From Drosophila miranda (taxonomy: Eukaryota > Arthropoda > Insecta > Diptera > Drosophilidae): a DNA stretch of 64,000 nt. A program made the position numbers and the translations under genes. Positions within the stretch are counted from its first letter, which is position 1. Each line of letters starts with the position of its first letter. Positions 45,301-55,028 of this stretch are shown piece after piece. Location of the stretch: positions 22,422,336-22,486,335 of the forward strand of contig NW_022881614.1 of the NCBI RefSeq assembly GCF_003369915.1, in the 5' to 3' direction. The notes beneath the pieces were generated by a model. The model saw nothing but the letters and a program-made list of their open reading frames with translations, searched no databases and had not been told where the DNA came from.

Positions 45301-45306
45301 CCTGTT
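45301..45306 (+). repeat. Maverick target site duplication, left (CCTGTT)
   Basis: CCTGTT precedes the element here and follows it at 63715-63720. Six bases is the length made by Maverick/Polinton integrases. Confidence 0.85.
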
Positions 45307-46037
45307 AGTAAAGGATAAGGGACGGTCATATATTAGACTGAATGACCAAATTCGCAACATGTTGCAGCAACATATGCTTAAGAATGTGCAGCTTGGCAAC
45401 ATGTTGAATGTAAATGTGCATCATATTGCTATGTTATTACGTGATCATGTTAAATAAATACTTATAAGATATTTTATTAACATTGAATTGGGAAACAATT
45501 TCTGCTATGTTATTAACTGGTCAAGTTAAATAAATACTTATAGGATATTTTATAAGTATAGAGGGTTGAATGGTAAGAGAACACAAATTAATGGAGATAT
45601 ATACAGGAGCACACAAAGAATAAAATTATAATAGGAAGACATACAAATTAATTAAAGCTACTTATATTAAATATACGGCCGTCTCTTATCCTTTACTACT
45701 TGGTGGCGCCACCTATCGGTGATAATGTGAACTAACTTCGATCTCAATCCTGTTTCTCAACCATGTAAAATCCTCTCAAATCGATCCTTCGCTCATTTAT
45801 ATTCTCTCTCCTCCCTCTTACTGTCAATGAACCTGTTTTTACGATTGGTCCCGTGTTGCGATTCAAACAACCCTCAAACAGGTAGGTCATCCCTTTGCAA
45901 TGAATCTAATGTGATAGTTTAGATGTATTTTTTAAGTGTTTCCTGAAAAACGGATTCGATGCCCTTGAACCTTTCTACTTTCTCTATAATTTATATTCCT
46001 CCTTTGTGTACCTAACACTGTCCCATAGCAAAATGCC

Positions 46038-46046
46038 TATATAATA
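46038..46046 (+). promoter_or_regulatory. TATA box upstream of the acidic ORF
   Basis: TATATAATA lies 51-59 nt before the ATG at 46097, with an ACTCACAGCTAAC initiator-like stretch between. The right TIR lacks this segment. Confidence 0.55.
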
Positions 46047-46096
46047 ACTACTCACAGCTAACAGCTAGTACATAAACTAGTAATCTTTCAACAACG

Positions 46097-46450
46097 ATGG
46101 ATGACCTTGAAATCATTTTTATCGATTCCCAACCGGAATCAACCATAAATCTGGACTCTCATCCGAGCTCCGTAGACCTGTCCTTGATTTTTGGGATTAA
46201 GACCCAAACCTATCTCGAGAGCAACTTGACCTGGTTAAGTGACATTAAATGGGATGATGACGACGATGACCCAAGGAATGCAACGCCTAATAATGATAAT
46301 CCATCATACATTTTCCCGGATGATGACAACATTTTCGATTTAGTAGATAATCAGGATGATGATAAAAGATCTCAACTCCAGGAACTACTTCGGGATGAAG
46401 ATGATGATGACTTAATTGCTGCGGTAAAGTTAGCTGAGGCGAAATTTTAA
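46097..46450 (+). CDS. acidic protein encoded in the Maverick TIR
   Basis: 117 residues, very acidic: an Asp run (KWDDDDDDPRN) and further Asp/Glu clusters (PDDDNIFDLVDNQDDDKR, LRDEDDDDLIAAV). No signal peptide, membrane segment or known domain. Because it is inside the TIR the element should hold two copies, but the right one lost its start. It has its own TATA. Acidic tails of this sort occur in transcription activators and in histone- or DNA-mimic proteins; either role is inference. The intact frame in an otherwise decayed element is notable. Confidence 0.6.
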   Translation: MDDLEIIFIDSQPESTINLDSHPSSVDLSLIFGIKTQTYLESNLTWLSDIKWDDDDDDPRNATPNNDNPSYIFPDDDNIFDLVDNQDDDKRSQLQELLRDEDDDDLIAAVKLAEAKF

Positions 46451-46813
46451 TAATACGAATACATATTTATATAATAAGAATATTTTATGTATTTTTCTAA
46501 AAATAATATAAACATATGTATATAATAAATATAACACATTTAACCACTATTTATTTTAAATGTTTGCTGTTTTACTTTTGATTGGTTGAATTTCACTTCC
46601 TCTTATTACAAGAGAATCATAGGATTCGTTTGAAACAGGTTTCTTCCAAGTGATGATTACATAAAAAGAATAAGTGGATTTCAGGTAGAATACTGATGCT
46701 TTTGAATGAATTTATTGAGTCATTTTTACATCATATTATACTTAGTTGGTAAATTTATGTAAAGGTATTTATATTTAAAAACGCACAGATTATTTCATTT
46801 CTGAATATTTATT

Positions 46814-47038
46814 TTATATTTTTCGCTTTAATTCCATGTTATGCTTAAATAAAATATTCATATTGAAGTCAATTCTCAACCAAAACAGCTCAGTTCCTGG
46901 ACATAAGTAACATCGATAAAATGATGATTTTGATTTTGAATAACTAAAGTTGTGGATTTTTAAGGTGTGTTTTTTCAGTTCATTGCGGGAACTAAAAGAT
47001 GTTTTTAAATAGCACAACTCGCAATGAAATGTCCTCAT
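46814..47038 (-). CDS. small C2H2 zinc-finger protein of the Maverick
   Basis: 74 residues. One standard C2H2 finger at residues 6-29 (CELC, 12 residues, HTLKIH), then a second Cys pair (CYLC) without matching His in the usual place until HNMELKRKI. A TATA (CTATATAAGA, minus, 47090-47081) lies 43 nt upstream of the ATG. Nucleic-acid binding is likely from the finger. It lies alone between the left TIR and the capsid block. It could also be a fragment of a larger protein. Confidence 0.55.
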   Translation of the reverse strand: MRTFHCELCYLKTSFSSRNELKKHTLKIHNFSYSKSKSSFYRCYLCPGTELFWLRIDFNMNILFKHNMELKRKI

Positions 47039-47594
47039 TTCGAAGTAAAAGTGAACTAACCTATCTCAGTAACTTACAGTTCTTATATAGGAAGTGATCA
47101 GCATATAAACAAAAATTCTATGCATTTTGTTGTTTTATAATTTTTTCATGTTGACTGTTATATAAGACCAAAAATGTAAATATAATATTTGAACCAATAT
47201 ACAGCAGTGTACCCATAATTCATCCCTTATTACTCAACCACCAATCAGACTTAAGACATCTGGCCATTACAGCTTTAAAACCATTTACTTATTATCACTC
47301 AACTACCAATCTGCTCAGATCACATTTGTATAAAATTGAATTAATGAGAGTATAAAAGATCATGCAATCTTTCAAATAATTTAGTATAAAATCGTTAGTA
47401 GTTTGAATAGTTTTTATTACTATAATGGTATATAAGAATATTTAAATCTCTATATAGAAAATGATAAGCACTTAATCAAATATATACATAGGCTTTCCTA
47501 GAATTACTTAACGAGACAAAGCCGGCGGTTGGATACACAAAGGTTGAGGACCTGTGCATAGGATTTGAGTACAAGATCAATGGATGTAAAATAA
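47039..47594. other. Maverick intergenic region with several TATA modules
   Basis: No ORF. It holds three TATA-like sites (47081, about 47160 TTATATAAG, about 47350 GTATAAAAG) and two similar blocks (TATTACTCAACCACCAATC at about 47228 and TATCACTCAACTACCAATC at about 47290). These probably served the zinc-finger gene leftward and the capsid genes rightward before ISY copy 5 was inserted. Confidence 0.45.
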
Positions 47595-49290
47595 AACGAG
47601 GTGGAACGTTGTGAGTTGCTGCGGACACCGCAAATCTAGAGTTATACCCGGTGTAATGAACCTAAAAGGGTTCGATACAATCCGTCCCCCGACCTATAAT
47701 GAGCGCATCGCACCGCACCCCACAACCAGCGCCCCCTCCGCACGCAACCACCGATCAACACGCGCCAACTCCATAACGATGACCAAAGACATCAGGTCAC
47801 GCGAACTTTCCCTACTCCAGGCCAAGTCATCGGCCAAGTTCGGTCTTCCGGGTTCATCGACGGAGGAAAGTCGACGCCGTGAAAATCTGCGACGATCACC
47901 AAGAACGGAAAAGTGCACCCCGACGCGGAAGTGCATTTGTCAAACCCGCCGACCCAGCAATACGGGCCTATAAAAAGACGGCGACGAGAACAAAAGAGCG
48001 ACTTACGCAGAGATCCGGCTCACAGTACGGTCGTGGTACCAGGACTTACGCAGAGATCCGGCTCACAGTACGGTCGTGGTACCAAAACTTACGCAGAGAT
48101 CCGGCTCACAGTACGGTCGTGGTACCAAAACTTACGCAGAGACCCGGCCCGGAGTACAGACGCGGTACCCGGAACTCACCAGAAGACATCGGCGCCCAAT
48201 TAAAATAAGTTCATTTAAACCGTTAAGAATTACTAAGTCAGTATGGCTCTCCTGCGGCAGACGCCGCTAATATTGACCCACACGACAAAGAGTGCGTGCG
48301 AGAGAGACAGAAAATCAGTCTGAGCGTGACGTCGGGCGCTGCGTAGCCACTGCAAATTGATTTCTTGCTTTTGGCTACAAAAATGATCCGATCTGATCCA
48401 GATTCAGCAATCTGATAGATATGGTCATTATCTATGATTCTGCGTTTTTAGTTTTCTCGAATGTGCAATATTGTGGATGCAACAGATTTTCGTCTTTTGT
48501 GGTGGCGGAAGGGGGTGGGGCGAAATTCTGAGATATACGTTTTATAGTGAGATCTAACAGAAGTGCGGATACCAAATTTGGTTACTCTAGCCTTAATAGT
48601 CTCTGAGATTTGTGGATGCCCCAGATTTTCGTCCTTTGCGGGGGCGGAAGGGGGTGTGGCGAAAGGTGGACACGAAACGGTCAAGGTCCGATATCACAGG
48701 AGTGTGGATACCAAATTTGGTTGCTCTGGCTCTTATAGGTTCTGAGATCCTTGAACTCATATTTTGCAATTGACAAAACCGACCATGAAACCTGTGTGTT
48801 AGAGAGAGACAGAGCGAGAAAGAATGAAATTGTTTTCTTGATTCTGGCTATAATCATTATACGATCTGGTTCAGATTTTGCACTGTAGAAGATATGGTCA
48901 TCCTCACCGATTCTGCGTTTTTGGTTTTATTGTATCTTTAAAAATGTGGATGCCACAGATTTTCGTCCTTTGTGGGGGCGGAAGTGGGCGGGGCGAAGTT
49001 TTGAAATATTTTTGTAGCAGTGACATATCACAGAAGTCTGGATCCAAAACATCGTTGCTCTAGCTCTTATAGTCTTTGAGCACTAGGCGCTAAAGGGGAC
49101 GGACGGACGGACGGACGGACGGACGGACAGACGGACAGACAGACAGGGCTCAATCGACTCGGCTATTGGTGCTGATCAAGAATATATATACTTTATGGGG
49201 TCGGAAACGATTCCTTCTGGACGTTACACACATCCACTTTTACCACAAATCTAATATACCCCAATACTCATTTTGAGTATCGGGTATAAA
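47595..49290 (-). repeat. DINE-1/ISY element, copy 5 (with nested LTR fragment)
   Basis: Inverse orientation: starts AACGAGGTGGAACG and ends with the hairpin and CGGGTATAAA. It totals about 1.7 kb because an LTR fragment (47652-48231) sits in it. The microsatellite (GGAC)n is at 49098-49146. Its hairpin end lies directly against the ATG of the minor-capsid gene at 49292. Confidence 0.92.
47652..48231 (+). repeat. partial LTR of the gypsy-like family inside ISY copy 5
   Basis: Reads from the minus-strand LTR start (TGTAATGAACC) through the tandem 43-bp units to GTTAAGAATTAC, then returns to ISY (TAAGTCAGTATGG). It lacks roughly the last 270 bp of the LTR. With three 43-bp units it resembles the LTR at 38703 rather than the one at 44586. 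No target duplication is evident. Confidence 0.85.
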
Positions 49291-49291
49291 A

Positions 49292-49843
49292 ATGGTAAAT
49301 GTAACAGAGTTTTTCGTGACAGTACTTTGTAATGATTCGTTAAATGTATATCATGATAACGTTAAGTGTGCATTTACAAACATTGTAAATATTCCTGAAA
49401 ACATGAACGATGACTGGGAAGTAGGAATTACAGACTTACATCTAAATAAATGTATAAAAAGCAGGCCTGAGAATACCTCAATCGCATCTGAAGAAACAAC
49501 AGAATTCGTTATTAGCTTAGTAAATGGAGAAACATTTCGATATGAAAATGAGTCAATAGAGTCTGAACAGTTTCAAAATGGGTTGATTTTTGTTTACACT
49601 GACATTATCAAACCAAGATGTGTTGGAAATAAAAGACCTCGATGTCTTCGAGTATTACATTATAATGGAAAAGAGCATCTTATACAATTCAACAATATTG
49701 AATATTATCCCATTGAAATATGGTCTCCAAAAGAAATTTCGATCTTAATTACCGATTCCAAAGGGTATAAAGTACCATTTGAATCTTCAGCAATTCCAAT
49801 TTTTGTTACCCTTCACTTTAAAAAACGAAAAGAAATGCTATAA
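49292..49843 (+). CDS. Maverick minor capsid (penton-like) protein
   Basis: 183 residues with an intact frame. The gene is the first of a rightward capsid block (minor capsid, small virion protein, major capsid, protease). Composition, beta-strand-rich pattern (VNVTEFFVTVLCNDSL, DDWEVGITDLHLNK, FVISLVNGETFRY, IPIFVTLHFKKRK) and position match the Polinton penton-type single jelly-roll protein. No sequence motif alone proves it. ISY copy 5 abuts the ATG, so the native promoter is displaced about 1.7 kb. Confidence 0.7.
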   Translation: MVNVTEFFVTVLCNDSLNVYHDNVKCAFTNIVNIPENMNDDWEVGITDLHLNKCIKSRPENTSIASEETTEFVISLVNGETFRYENESIESEQFQNGLIFVYTDIIKPRCVGNKRPRCLRVLHYNGKEHLIQFNNIEYYPIEIWSPKEISILITDSKGYKVPFESSAIPIFVTLHFKKRKEML

Positions 49844-49889
49844 ATAATACTGTAAAGATGGAAATTTATTCAGAGTAGAAATAACCACC

Positions 49890-50291
49890 ATGACGAAATC
49901 TTATCAACAATATTATTTAAATCAGTGTGGAGGAGGGTTGAATCATATAGGAAGTCTTTATGTTTCACCCAGAGTTATCCAACAAGGTAGAGGAATTGGG
50001 AATTTTTTTAGTGGTCTTTTTAATTACATAAAACCACTATTCCTTTCGGGGATAAACGCTATTAAAAACCAAGCTTCTGAGACTGGAAAGGCAGTAATAA
50101 ATGAGTTTGGTCGAAAACCTTTAAGAACTATTATCCAAGAACAAAGTAAAATTGCTTTGCAAAACCTGTCAAATAAAGCCATTAATAAGTTAACCCGATT
50201 CCAGAATGGGGCAGGTAAAAAGAATAAAAAGAGAAGGTCTAGGAAAATACTATCTCATTTATCATCTAAAGAAGGAAGCAAACATACGTAG
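49890..50291 (+). CDS. small virion protein of the Maverick (pVI-like position)
   Basis: 133 residues, intact. The N-terminal half is Gly-rich with an amphipathic stretch (GRGIGNFFSGLFNYIKPLFL), and the C-terminus is strongly basic (GAGKKNKKRRSRK). Its place between the two capsid genes and its amphipathic-plus-basic build resemble the adenovirus protein VI/X type proteins that link capsid and DNA. Homology is not shown here; the role is inference. Confidence 0.55.
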   Translation: MTKSYQQYYLNQCGGGLNHIGSLYVSPRVIQQGRGIGNFFSGLFNYIKPLFLSGINAIKNQASETGKAVINEFGRKPLRTIIQEQSKIALQNLSNKAINKLTRFQNGAGKKNKKRRSRKILSHLSSKEGSKHT

Positions 50292-50356
50292 TCGAGACCC
50301 AAAAAAAAAAAATCAACAAAGAAATTAACTATAAGAGACATTTTTTCTAAATCAAA

Positions 50357-51641
50357 ATGACCACCCATATTGAATGTATGAAAAGCGAATTGGATCTCTT
50401 TGAGCCACATCCTACACAAAGCTCTATTCTGAGAACAGAAGAAGTTTCATATAACCCCATAGCTTCGTTGGACAGTGCTTCTTCAATTGAATTCGTTTGC
50501 TTAGGAAATGGGGAAACATATCGAGACCTGTCAAGTGTTTACTTAAGACTTGTTGTGCAACTAAGAAAAAGTGATAATACCAACATTGAAGGAAACGATG
50601 TTGGAGTAGTGAATAATATTTTGCATTCAATGTTTAGAAGTTCGTCCGTATATTTAAATAACATTTTGGTTTCTCAGAGTGATAATAACTATCATTATAG
50701 ATCGTATTTGCAAACGATTTTAAACTATGGTATTGATGCCAGTGAAAGTCACTTAGCCACTCAAGGTTATTATCCTAATTATGGTAAATTAATATCTGGT
50801 AGATACGTTAACACCGATGGATCCATTATGCTCAAAAATATTTTTCAAAACAGTAATAAGGTTGAACTATTCGGAAAAGTTCATGGAGATATATTTAATC
50901 AACCAAAACTGCTTATAAATAATGTAGATTTGAGGATTACTTTTAACATTGAAATTTTATTTAATGGAATCTGAAACTGAATCAAATCTTAAAATATTGG
51001 AGGCCCAACTATTCATGAACCACATAACTATTAATCCGAGCATTTTATTGGCTCATCATCATGTTTTACAAACTAAAAATGCCATTTATCCATACAGCAA
51101 AGTTCAAGTAAAATCATTTACAATATATCCAGGAAATAATACATTATCAATTGACAATGCAGTTATTGGACAGCTTCCCAATTTTTTGTCTTTTTGCATG
51201 GTAAAAAACAAATCATGTTCTGGAAATCGGGCATTAAACCCCTTCCATTTTGATCATTTTAAAATTCAACGCTTTAATCTATTGGTTAATGGAGTACAAG
51301 TACCATCGCAGGAACTTGAGTTTGATTTCTCGAACTCTGAAAATGCTCAAAGCTCTAGAGGATATAATATGCTATTCAGATCAAGCGGAATAAAACATTA
51401 TGATCGGGGCTTACAAATTACAAAGGAAATGTTTGATAAAAATAGTTTTATATTAGCATTTGACCTAACTGCAGACCATCACAATTCAACTGTATGCTCA
51501 AATTTAATATCACAAGGAGCCATCCGAATTGAAGGACGATTTTCGGAGCCTCTTACAGAAGCAGTTACTTGTCTGGTATACTGTGAATATGACTCAATGA
51601 TTGATATTGATAAACATAGAAATATTCGTGTTCTATTGTAA
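50357..51641 (+). pseudogene. Maverick major capsid protein (double jelly-roll), frameshifted
   Basis: Two frames, 50357-50974 and 50949-51641, give one protein of about 425 residues. N-terminal part: LDSASSIEFVCLGNGETYRD and LRLVVQLRKSDN with alternating strands. C-terminal part: VKSFTIYPGNNTLSIDNAV and FNLLVNGVQVPSQELEFDF. Size and pattern suit the hexon-like major capsid of Polintons. A frameshift lies near 50950-50975. The gene ends 2 nt before the protease ATG. Confidence 0.75.
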
Positions 51642-51643
51642 AA

Positions 51644-52101
51644 ATGAATACATTGCAAATCGATAAGTTGCTTTCCAAGCATTCAAAAACAAAAACAATT
51701 TTTAAAGGAGTTTATCCCTCTGATCAGCTGCCTCAAGTAATTTCGAAATATCCTGCTTTAATAATAGCAAACACAGATTCTTCAAGCCATTCAGGAACTC
51801 ATTGGGTTGCTTTTTACTTTGAAAACAAATATTCAGCAGAATTTTTATATTCATATGGTCAATATCCCCAAAATAAAGATTTTTTAAAAATATTAAGAAA
51901 AATTCCACAAAGTTTACATTTAATAAACAACCACTGCAAGGTTATTTTTCAAATACATGCGGTCATTACTGTATCCTATATGGAATATTAAAAAGCAGCA
52001 AAAAAACATTAAATTGTTTTTTAAAACAATTTAAGAAAAATGATTTTAACTATAATGATAAGTTAATAATACAAATGTTTAAGAAAATTCGTTTAAAATA
52101 A
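51644..52101 (+). pseudogene. adenovirus-like cysteine protease of the Maverick, frameshifted
   Basis: The frame from 51644 carries the catalytic His block (GTHWVAFYF) followed by YSYGQYPQNKDF. Near 51935-51945 the reading shifts by one base; the next frame carries a Gln seven residues before a Cys in SNTCGHYC and ends at 52101. His, Gln and Cys order and the Gln-to-Cys spacing equal those of adenain. The enzyme would mature capsid precursors. In this copy the active-site Cys is out of frame with the His. Confidence 0.8.
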
Positions 52102-52134
52102 AACACAATATTATTTCAGAGACATTTAAGATGT

Positions 52135-52434
52135 TTATTGATTTTTTGAGCTGGGATACAATCTTTTATTTAAGTTATAGTACTTTAACATTAGGTCTAT
52201 AGCTTCTGCTTTCTTATTTGGTAGGGTATGACACAGGCATGTGTCAGGTCCGTCCGTTGCATCGTCATCACTCCAGGGGCATAGCTTATAATGAAAGCCA
52301 AACTTGGAGTACTGAAGCTCCTTTTCCTTCAGATCCTCCAAAATGCTCATCAAATTTTCAAGAATTTGTACGTGCTCCTCGAAGATCATCTCCTCGAATT
52401 GCACTAAAAAAAGTTGTATTTGTTTGGCATGCAT
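52135..52434 (-). CDS. unidentified small Maverick protein
   Basis: 99 residues, intact, on the opposite strand at the end of the capsid block. The N-terminal half is helical and acidic (FEEMIFEEHVQILENLMSIL), followed by a Cys-bearing loop (KLCPWSDDDATDGPDTCLC) and a basic end. A TATA (ATATAAAG, minus, about 52488-52495) lies some 55 nt upstream of the ATG. I do not recognise a family. Confidence 0.5.
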   Translation of the reverse strand: MHAKQIQLFLVQFEEMIFEEHVQILENLMSILEDLKEKELQYSKFGFHYKLCPWSDDDATDGPDTCLCHTLPNKKAEAIDLMLKYYNLNKRLYPSSKNQ

Positions 52435-52867
52435 CTTGCAGCTGTCTTCTTGACTCTATTACTGATAATGATTCAAAGAGCAGGACTCTTTATATCCACG
52501 TCTCTGCTCTGTTTCCCTTATATTTTTCTTTACCCATGTATTGGAAATGATAAGTACTATATCTAGCCAGCTCTTTTTTACATATGTATATTCTTAACCT
52601 TTTTGTTTATTTTTGTCTTTACATGTATAGTTGTCTCTTCTTCTCTTACATATATATATAATGGGAAATCTTTATTTACTCTTTACATATAAATTGGAAA
52701 TGGGCAGTGCTATATCTATTCATCTCTTTTCCTTTATAAATAAGATGTGAGATTCCATGCTCCTTCAACATCTTAAAGGGCGTTTTTGTGGAAAATTTGG
52801 TTACATAACTTTTAGGTAAAAATATCCTTATCAGTTAAATAAAGGACTACTTTATTTCCAAATGATG
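52435..52867. other. Maverick intergenic DNA
   Basis: AT-rich and non-coding. It holds the presumed promoter of the 52135-52434 gene and two partly similar stretches (TTGGAAATGATAAGTACTATATC at about 52540 and TTGGAAATGGGCAGTGCTATATC at about 52692). Confidence 0.4.
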
Positions 52868-53981
52868 TTTTTTATACCCGATACTCAAAATGAGTATTGG
52901 GGTATATTAGATTTGTGGTAAAAGTGGATGTGTGTAACGTCCAGAAGGAATCGTTTCCGACCCCATAAAGTATATATATTCTTGATCAGCATCAATAGCC
53001 GAGTCGATTGAGCCCTGTCTGTCTGTCCGTCTGTCCGTCCGTCCGTCCGTCCGTCCGTGCGTCCCCTTCAGCGCCTAGTGCTCAAAGACTATAAGAGCTA
53101 GAGCAACGATGTTTTGGATCCAGACTTCTATGATATGTCACTGCTACAAAAATATTTCAAAACTTCGCCCCGCCCACTTCCGCCCCCACAAAGGACGAAA
53201 ATCTGTGGCATCCACATTTTTAAAGATACGATAAAACCAAAAACGCAGAATCGGTGAGGATGACCATATCTTCTACAGTGCAAAATCTGAACCAGATCGT
53301 ATAATGATTATAGCCAGAATCAAGAAAACAATTTCATTCTTTCTCGCTCTGTCTCTCTCTAACACACAGGTTTCATGGTCGGTTTTGTCAATTGCAAAAT
53401 ATGAGTTCAAGGATCTCAGAACCTATAAGAGCCAGAGCAACCAAATTTGGTATCCACACTCCTGTGATATCGGACCTTGACCGTTTCGTGTCCAAATTTC
53501 GCCACACCCCCTTCCGCCCCCGCAAAGGACGAAAATCTGGGGCATCCACAAATCTCAGAGACTATTAAGGCTAGAGTAACCAATTTTGGTATGCGAACTT
53601 CTGTTAGATCTCACTATAAAAAGTATATCTCAGAATTTCGCCCCACCCCCTTCCGCCCCCACAAAAGACGAAAATCTGTTGCATCCACAATATTGCCCAT
53701 TCGAGAAAACTAAAAACGCAGAATCATAGATAATGACCATATCTATCAGATTGCTGAATCAGATCGGATCATTTTTGTAGCCAAAAGCAAGAAGTCAATT
53801 TTCAGTGGCTACGCAGCGCCCGACGTCACGCTCAGACTGATTTTCTGTCTCTCTCGCACGCACTCTTTGTCGTGTGGTTCAATATTAGCGGCGTCTGCCG
53901 CAGGAGAGCCATACTGACTTAGTATCGGGTATAACTGTAGAGTTGCGGTGTCCGCAGCAACTCACAACGTTCCACCTCGTT
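52868..53981 (+). repeat. DINE-1/ISY element, copy 6
   Basis: About 1.1 kb, full length, between two Maverick genes, without breaking either. Ends TTTATACCCGATACTC and AACGTTCCACCTCGTT. Microsatellite at 53017-53063. Confidence 0.93.
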
Positions 53982-54004
53982 AGTTCTACGTTCTTTGCAG
54001 TTTA

Positions 54005-54688
54005 TTAATTATAGGAAAACCAATTAATTTTGTTTTTTCCAATTTGCACGGCCTTACTGTTTCTAACAGCCCTCATCAACTTTTCTCGTCCACTTACGTA
54101 TTTCAAGTCTTGAAATGGATTTGGTTCACTTTTATACCTCTTAAGTTTTACTCTTAGCTTTCGCTGTTTATCAGTAAGCTTCACTTTAGTCAATGCTGAT
54201 TTTTTTGATGCTTGAGTGTCTAAAAATGAAGTATCCTCAACTTTACGCTTATTAGGTTTTGAGTTGAAAGATTTTTCGGTCAGAAAATCTTCATCATCGA
54301 TGTCGTTAGGTAAATCAGAGAACGCATTTGTGATAGAGAGTTCCTTTTTTGAGGACTCATTATTTGTATTGTTAAGAATGGAAGTGTTAGGTTTTACATC
54401 TAACCAAACTGACTCGTCTTGTGTTTGTATTCCAATGCTTTGAGGTGGTGAAAGTCGTTTGTTCTGCGTAGTTCGTATATCCATTGTCTTATTTATTTTT
54501 TTATTTTGATAGTAACACAATTCTTGATCCATAATCCATTTATTAAAGTCACTAGTTTTTTTATCATTTAAAATAGGCAAAAACGTTATATTTATTAAAT
54601 CGTTTTTCTGGGCATTATTTACCAATTTTTGATATGCATTCGGATGAATTAAAATAACTTTGGTTAATTGATGCTTATTTTTAAGCAT
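54005..54688 (-). CDS. unidentified Maverick protein, Ser/Lys-rich
   Basis: 227 residues, intact. The first 60 residues form a compact hydrophobic domain (VILIHPNAYQKLV). The middle is disordered, acidic and Ser-rich. The C-terminus is basic and better ordered (TDKQRKLRVKLKRYKSEPNP). Its ATG overlaps the stop region of the gene at 54681 by 8 nt, an arrangement typical of compact viral genomes. Role unknown; a DNA- or capsid-associated protein is plausible. Confidence 0.55.
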   Translation of the reverse strand: MLKNKHQLTKVILIHPNAYQKLVNNAQKNDLINITFLPILNDKKTSDFNKWIMDQELCYYQNKKINKTMDIRTTQNKRLSPPQSIGIQTQDESVWLDVKPNTSILNNTNNESSKKELSITNAFSDLPNDIDDEDFLTEKSFNSKPNKRKVEDTSFLDTQASKKSALTKVKLTDKQRKLRVKLKRYKSEPNPFQDLKYVSGREKLMRAVRNSKAVQIGKNKINWFSYN

Positions 54689-55028
54689 TGTTCAACATTT
54701 TTCCAAAAATCCCCGAAAGCAATGAACTTATTAAAACAGGTAAAAATCCTCCTTTTTGGATGAGAACTTTTCTCTTAGAATTTATTGACCGTTTTGGACA
54801 TGAAATAAGACGTAATGCATTTTTATACTTTTTTAGAGCATATAGTTGCTTTTTTGATATCTTATGATTTCCTCGTAGAGTATTCAACACTATCTCCACT
54901 AATGCTTTTACTAACTCAATGTCACAATTACTTATAATTGCATTTCGAAGTTTATTATTTGCCCTTTTGAGCACATACAATAAATGTTTGTTCGCTTTCA
55001 GTCGATTTAGATTCTTTTTGTAAACCAT
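54681..55028 (-). CDS. small basic Maverick protein with C-terminal glycine-hydrophobic motif
   Basis: About 115 residues from the ATG at 55028 (the open frame extends to 55094 inside the ATPase gene). A basic helical body (KKNLNRLKANKHLLYVLKRA) ends in IQKGGFLPVLISSLLSGIFG. Basic proteins with this Gly-Gly-Phe-Leu hydrophobic end are common in Polintons and resemble adenovirus core proteins. It overlaps the ATPase gene by about 74 nt. Confidence 0.55.
   Translation of the reverse strand: MVYKKNLNRLKANKHLLYVLKRANNKLRNAIISNCDIELVKALVEIVLNTLRGNHKISKKQLYALKKYKNALRLISCPKRSINSKRKVLIQKGGFLPVLISSLLSGIFGKMLNNA

Larger units (their letters stand above)
45307..46692 (+). repeat. Maverick terminal inverted repeat, left
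   Basis: About 1386 bp matching 62419-63714 in inverse. Its outermost 394 bp (45307-45700) is bounded by inverted copies of the tip (AGTAAAGGATAAGGGACGG and CCGTCTCTTATCCTTTACT). Inside is a direct repeat of about 75 bp (ATGTTATTA...TTAAATAAATACTTATA, 45430-45560). The inner part carries the acidic-protein gene. Confidence 0.9.

Noticed and set aside
38697..45306. A target duplication for the second gypsy-like element
   Set aside because: The left flank (ATTAAGG) and right flank (CCTGTT) do not match, and the left LTR has lost its outer bases.
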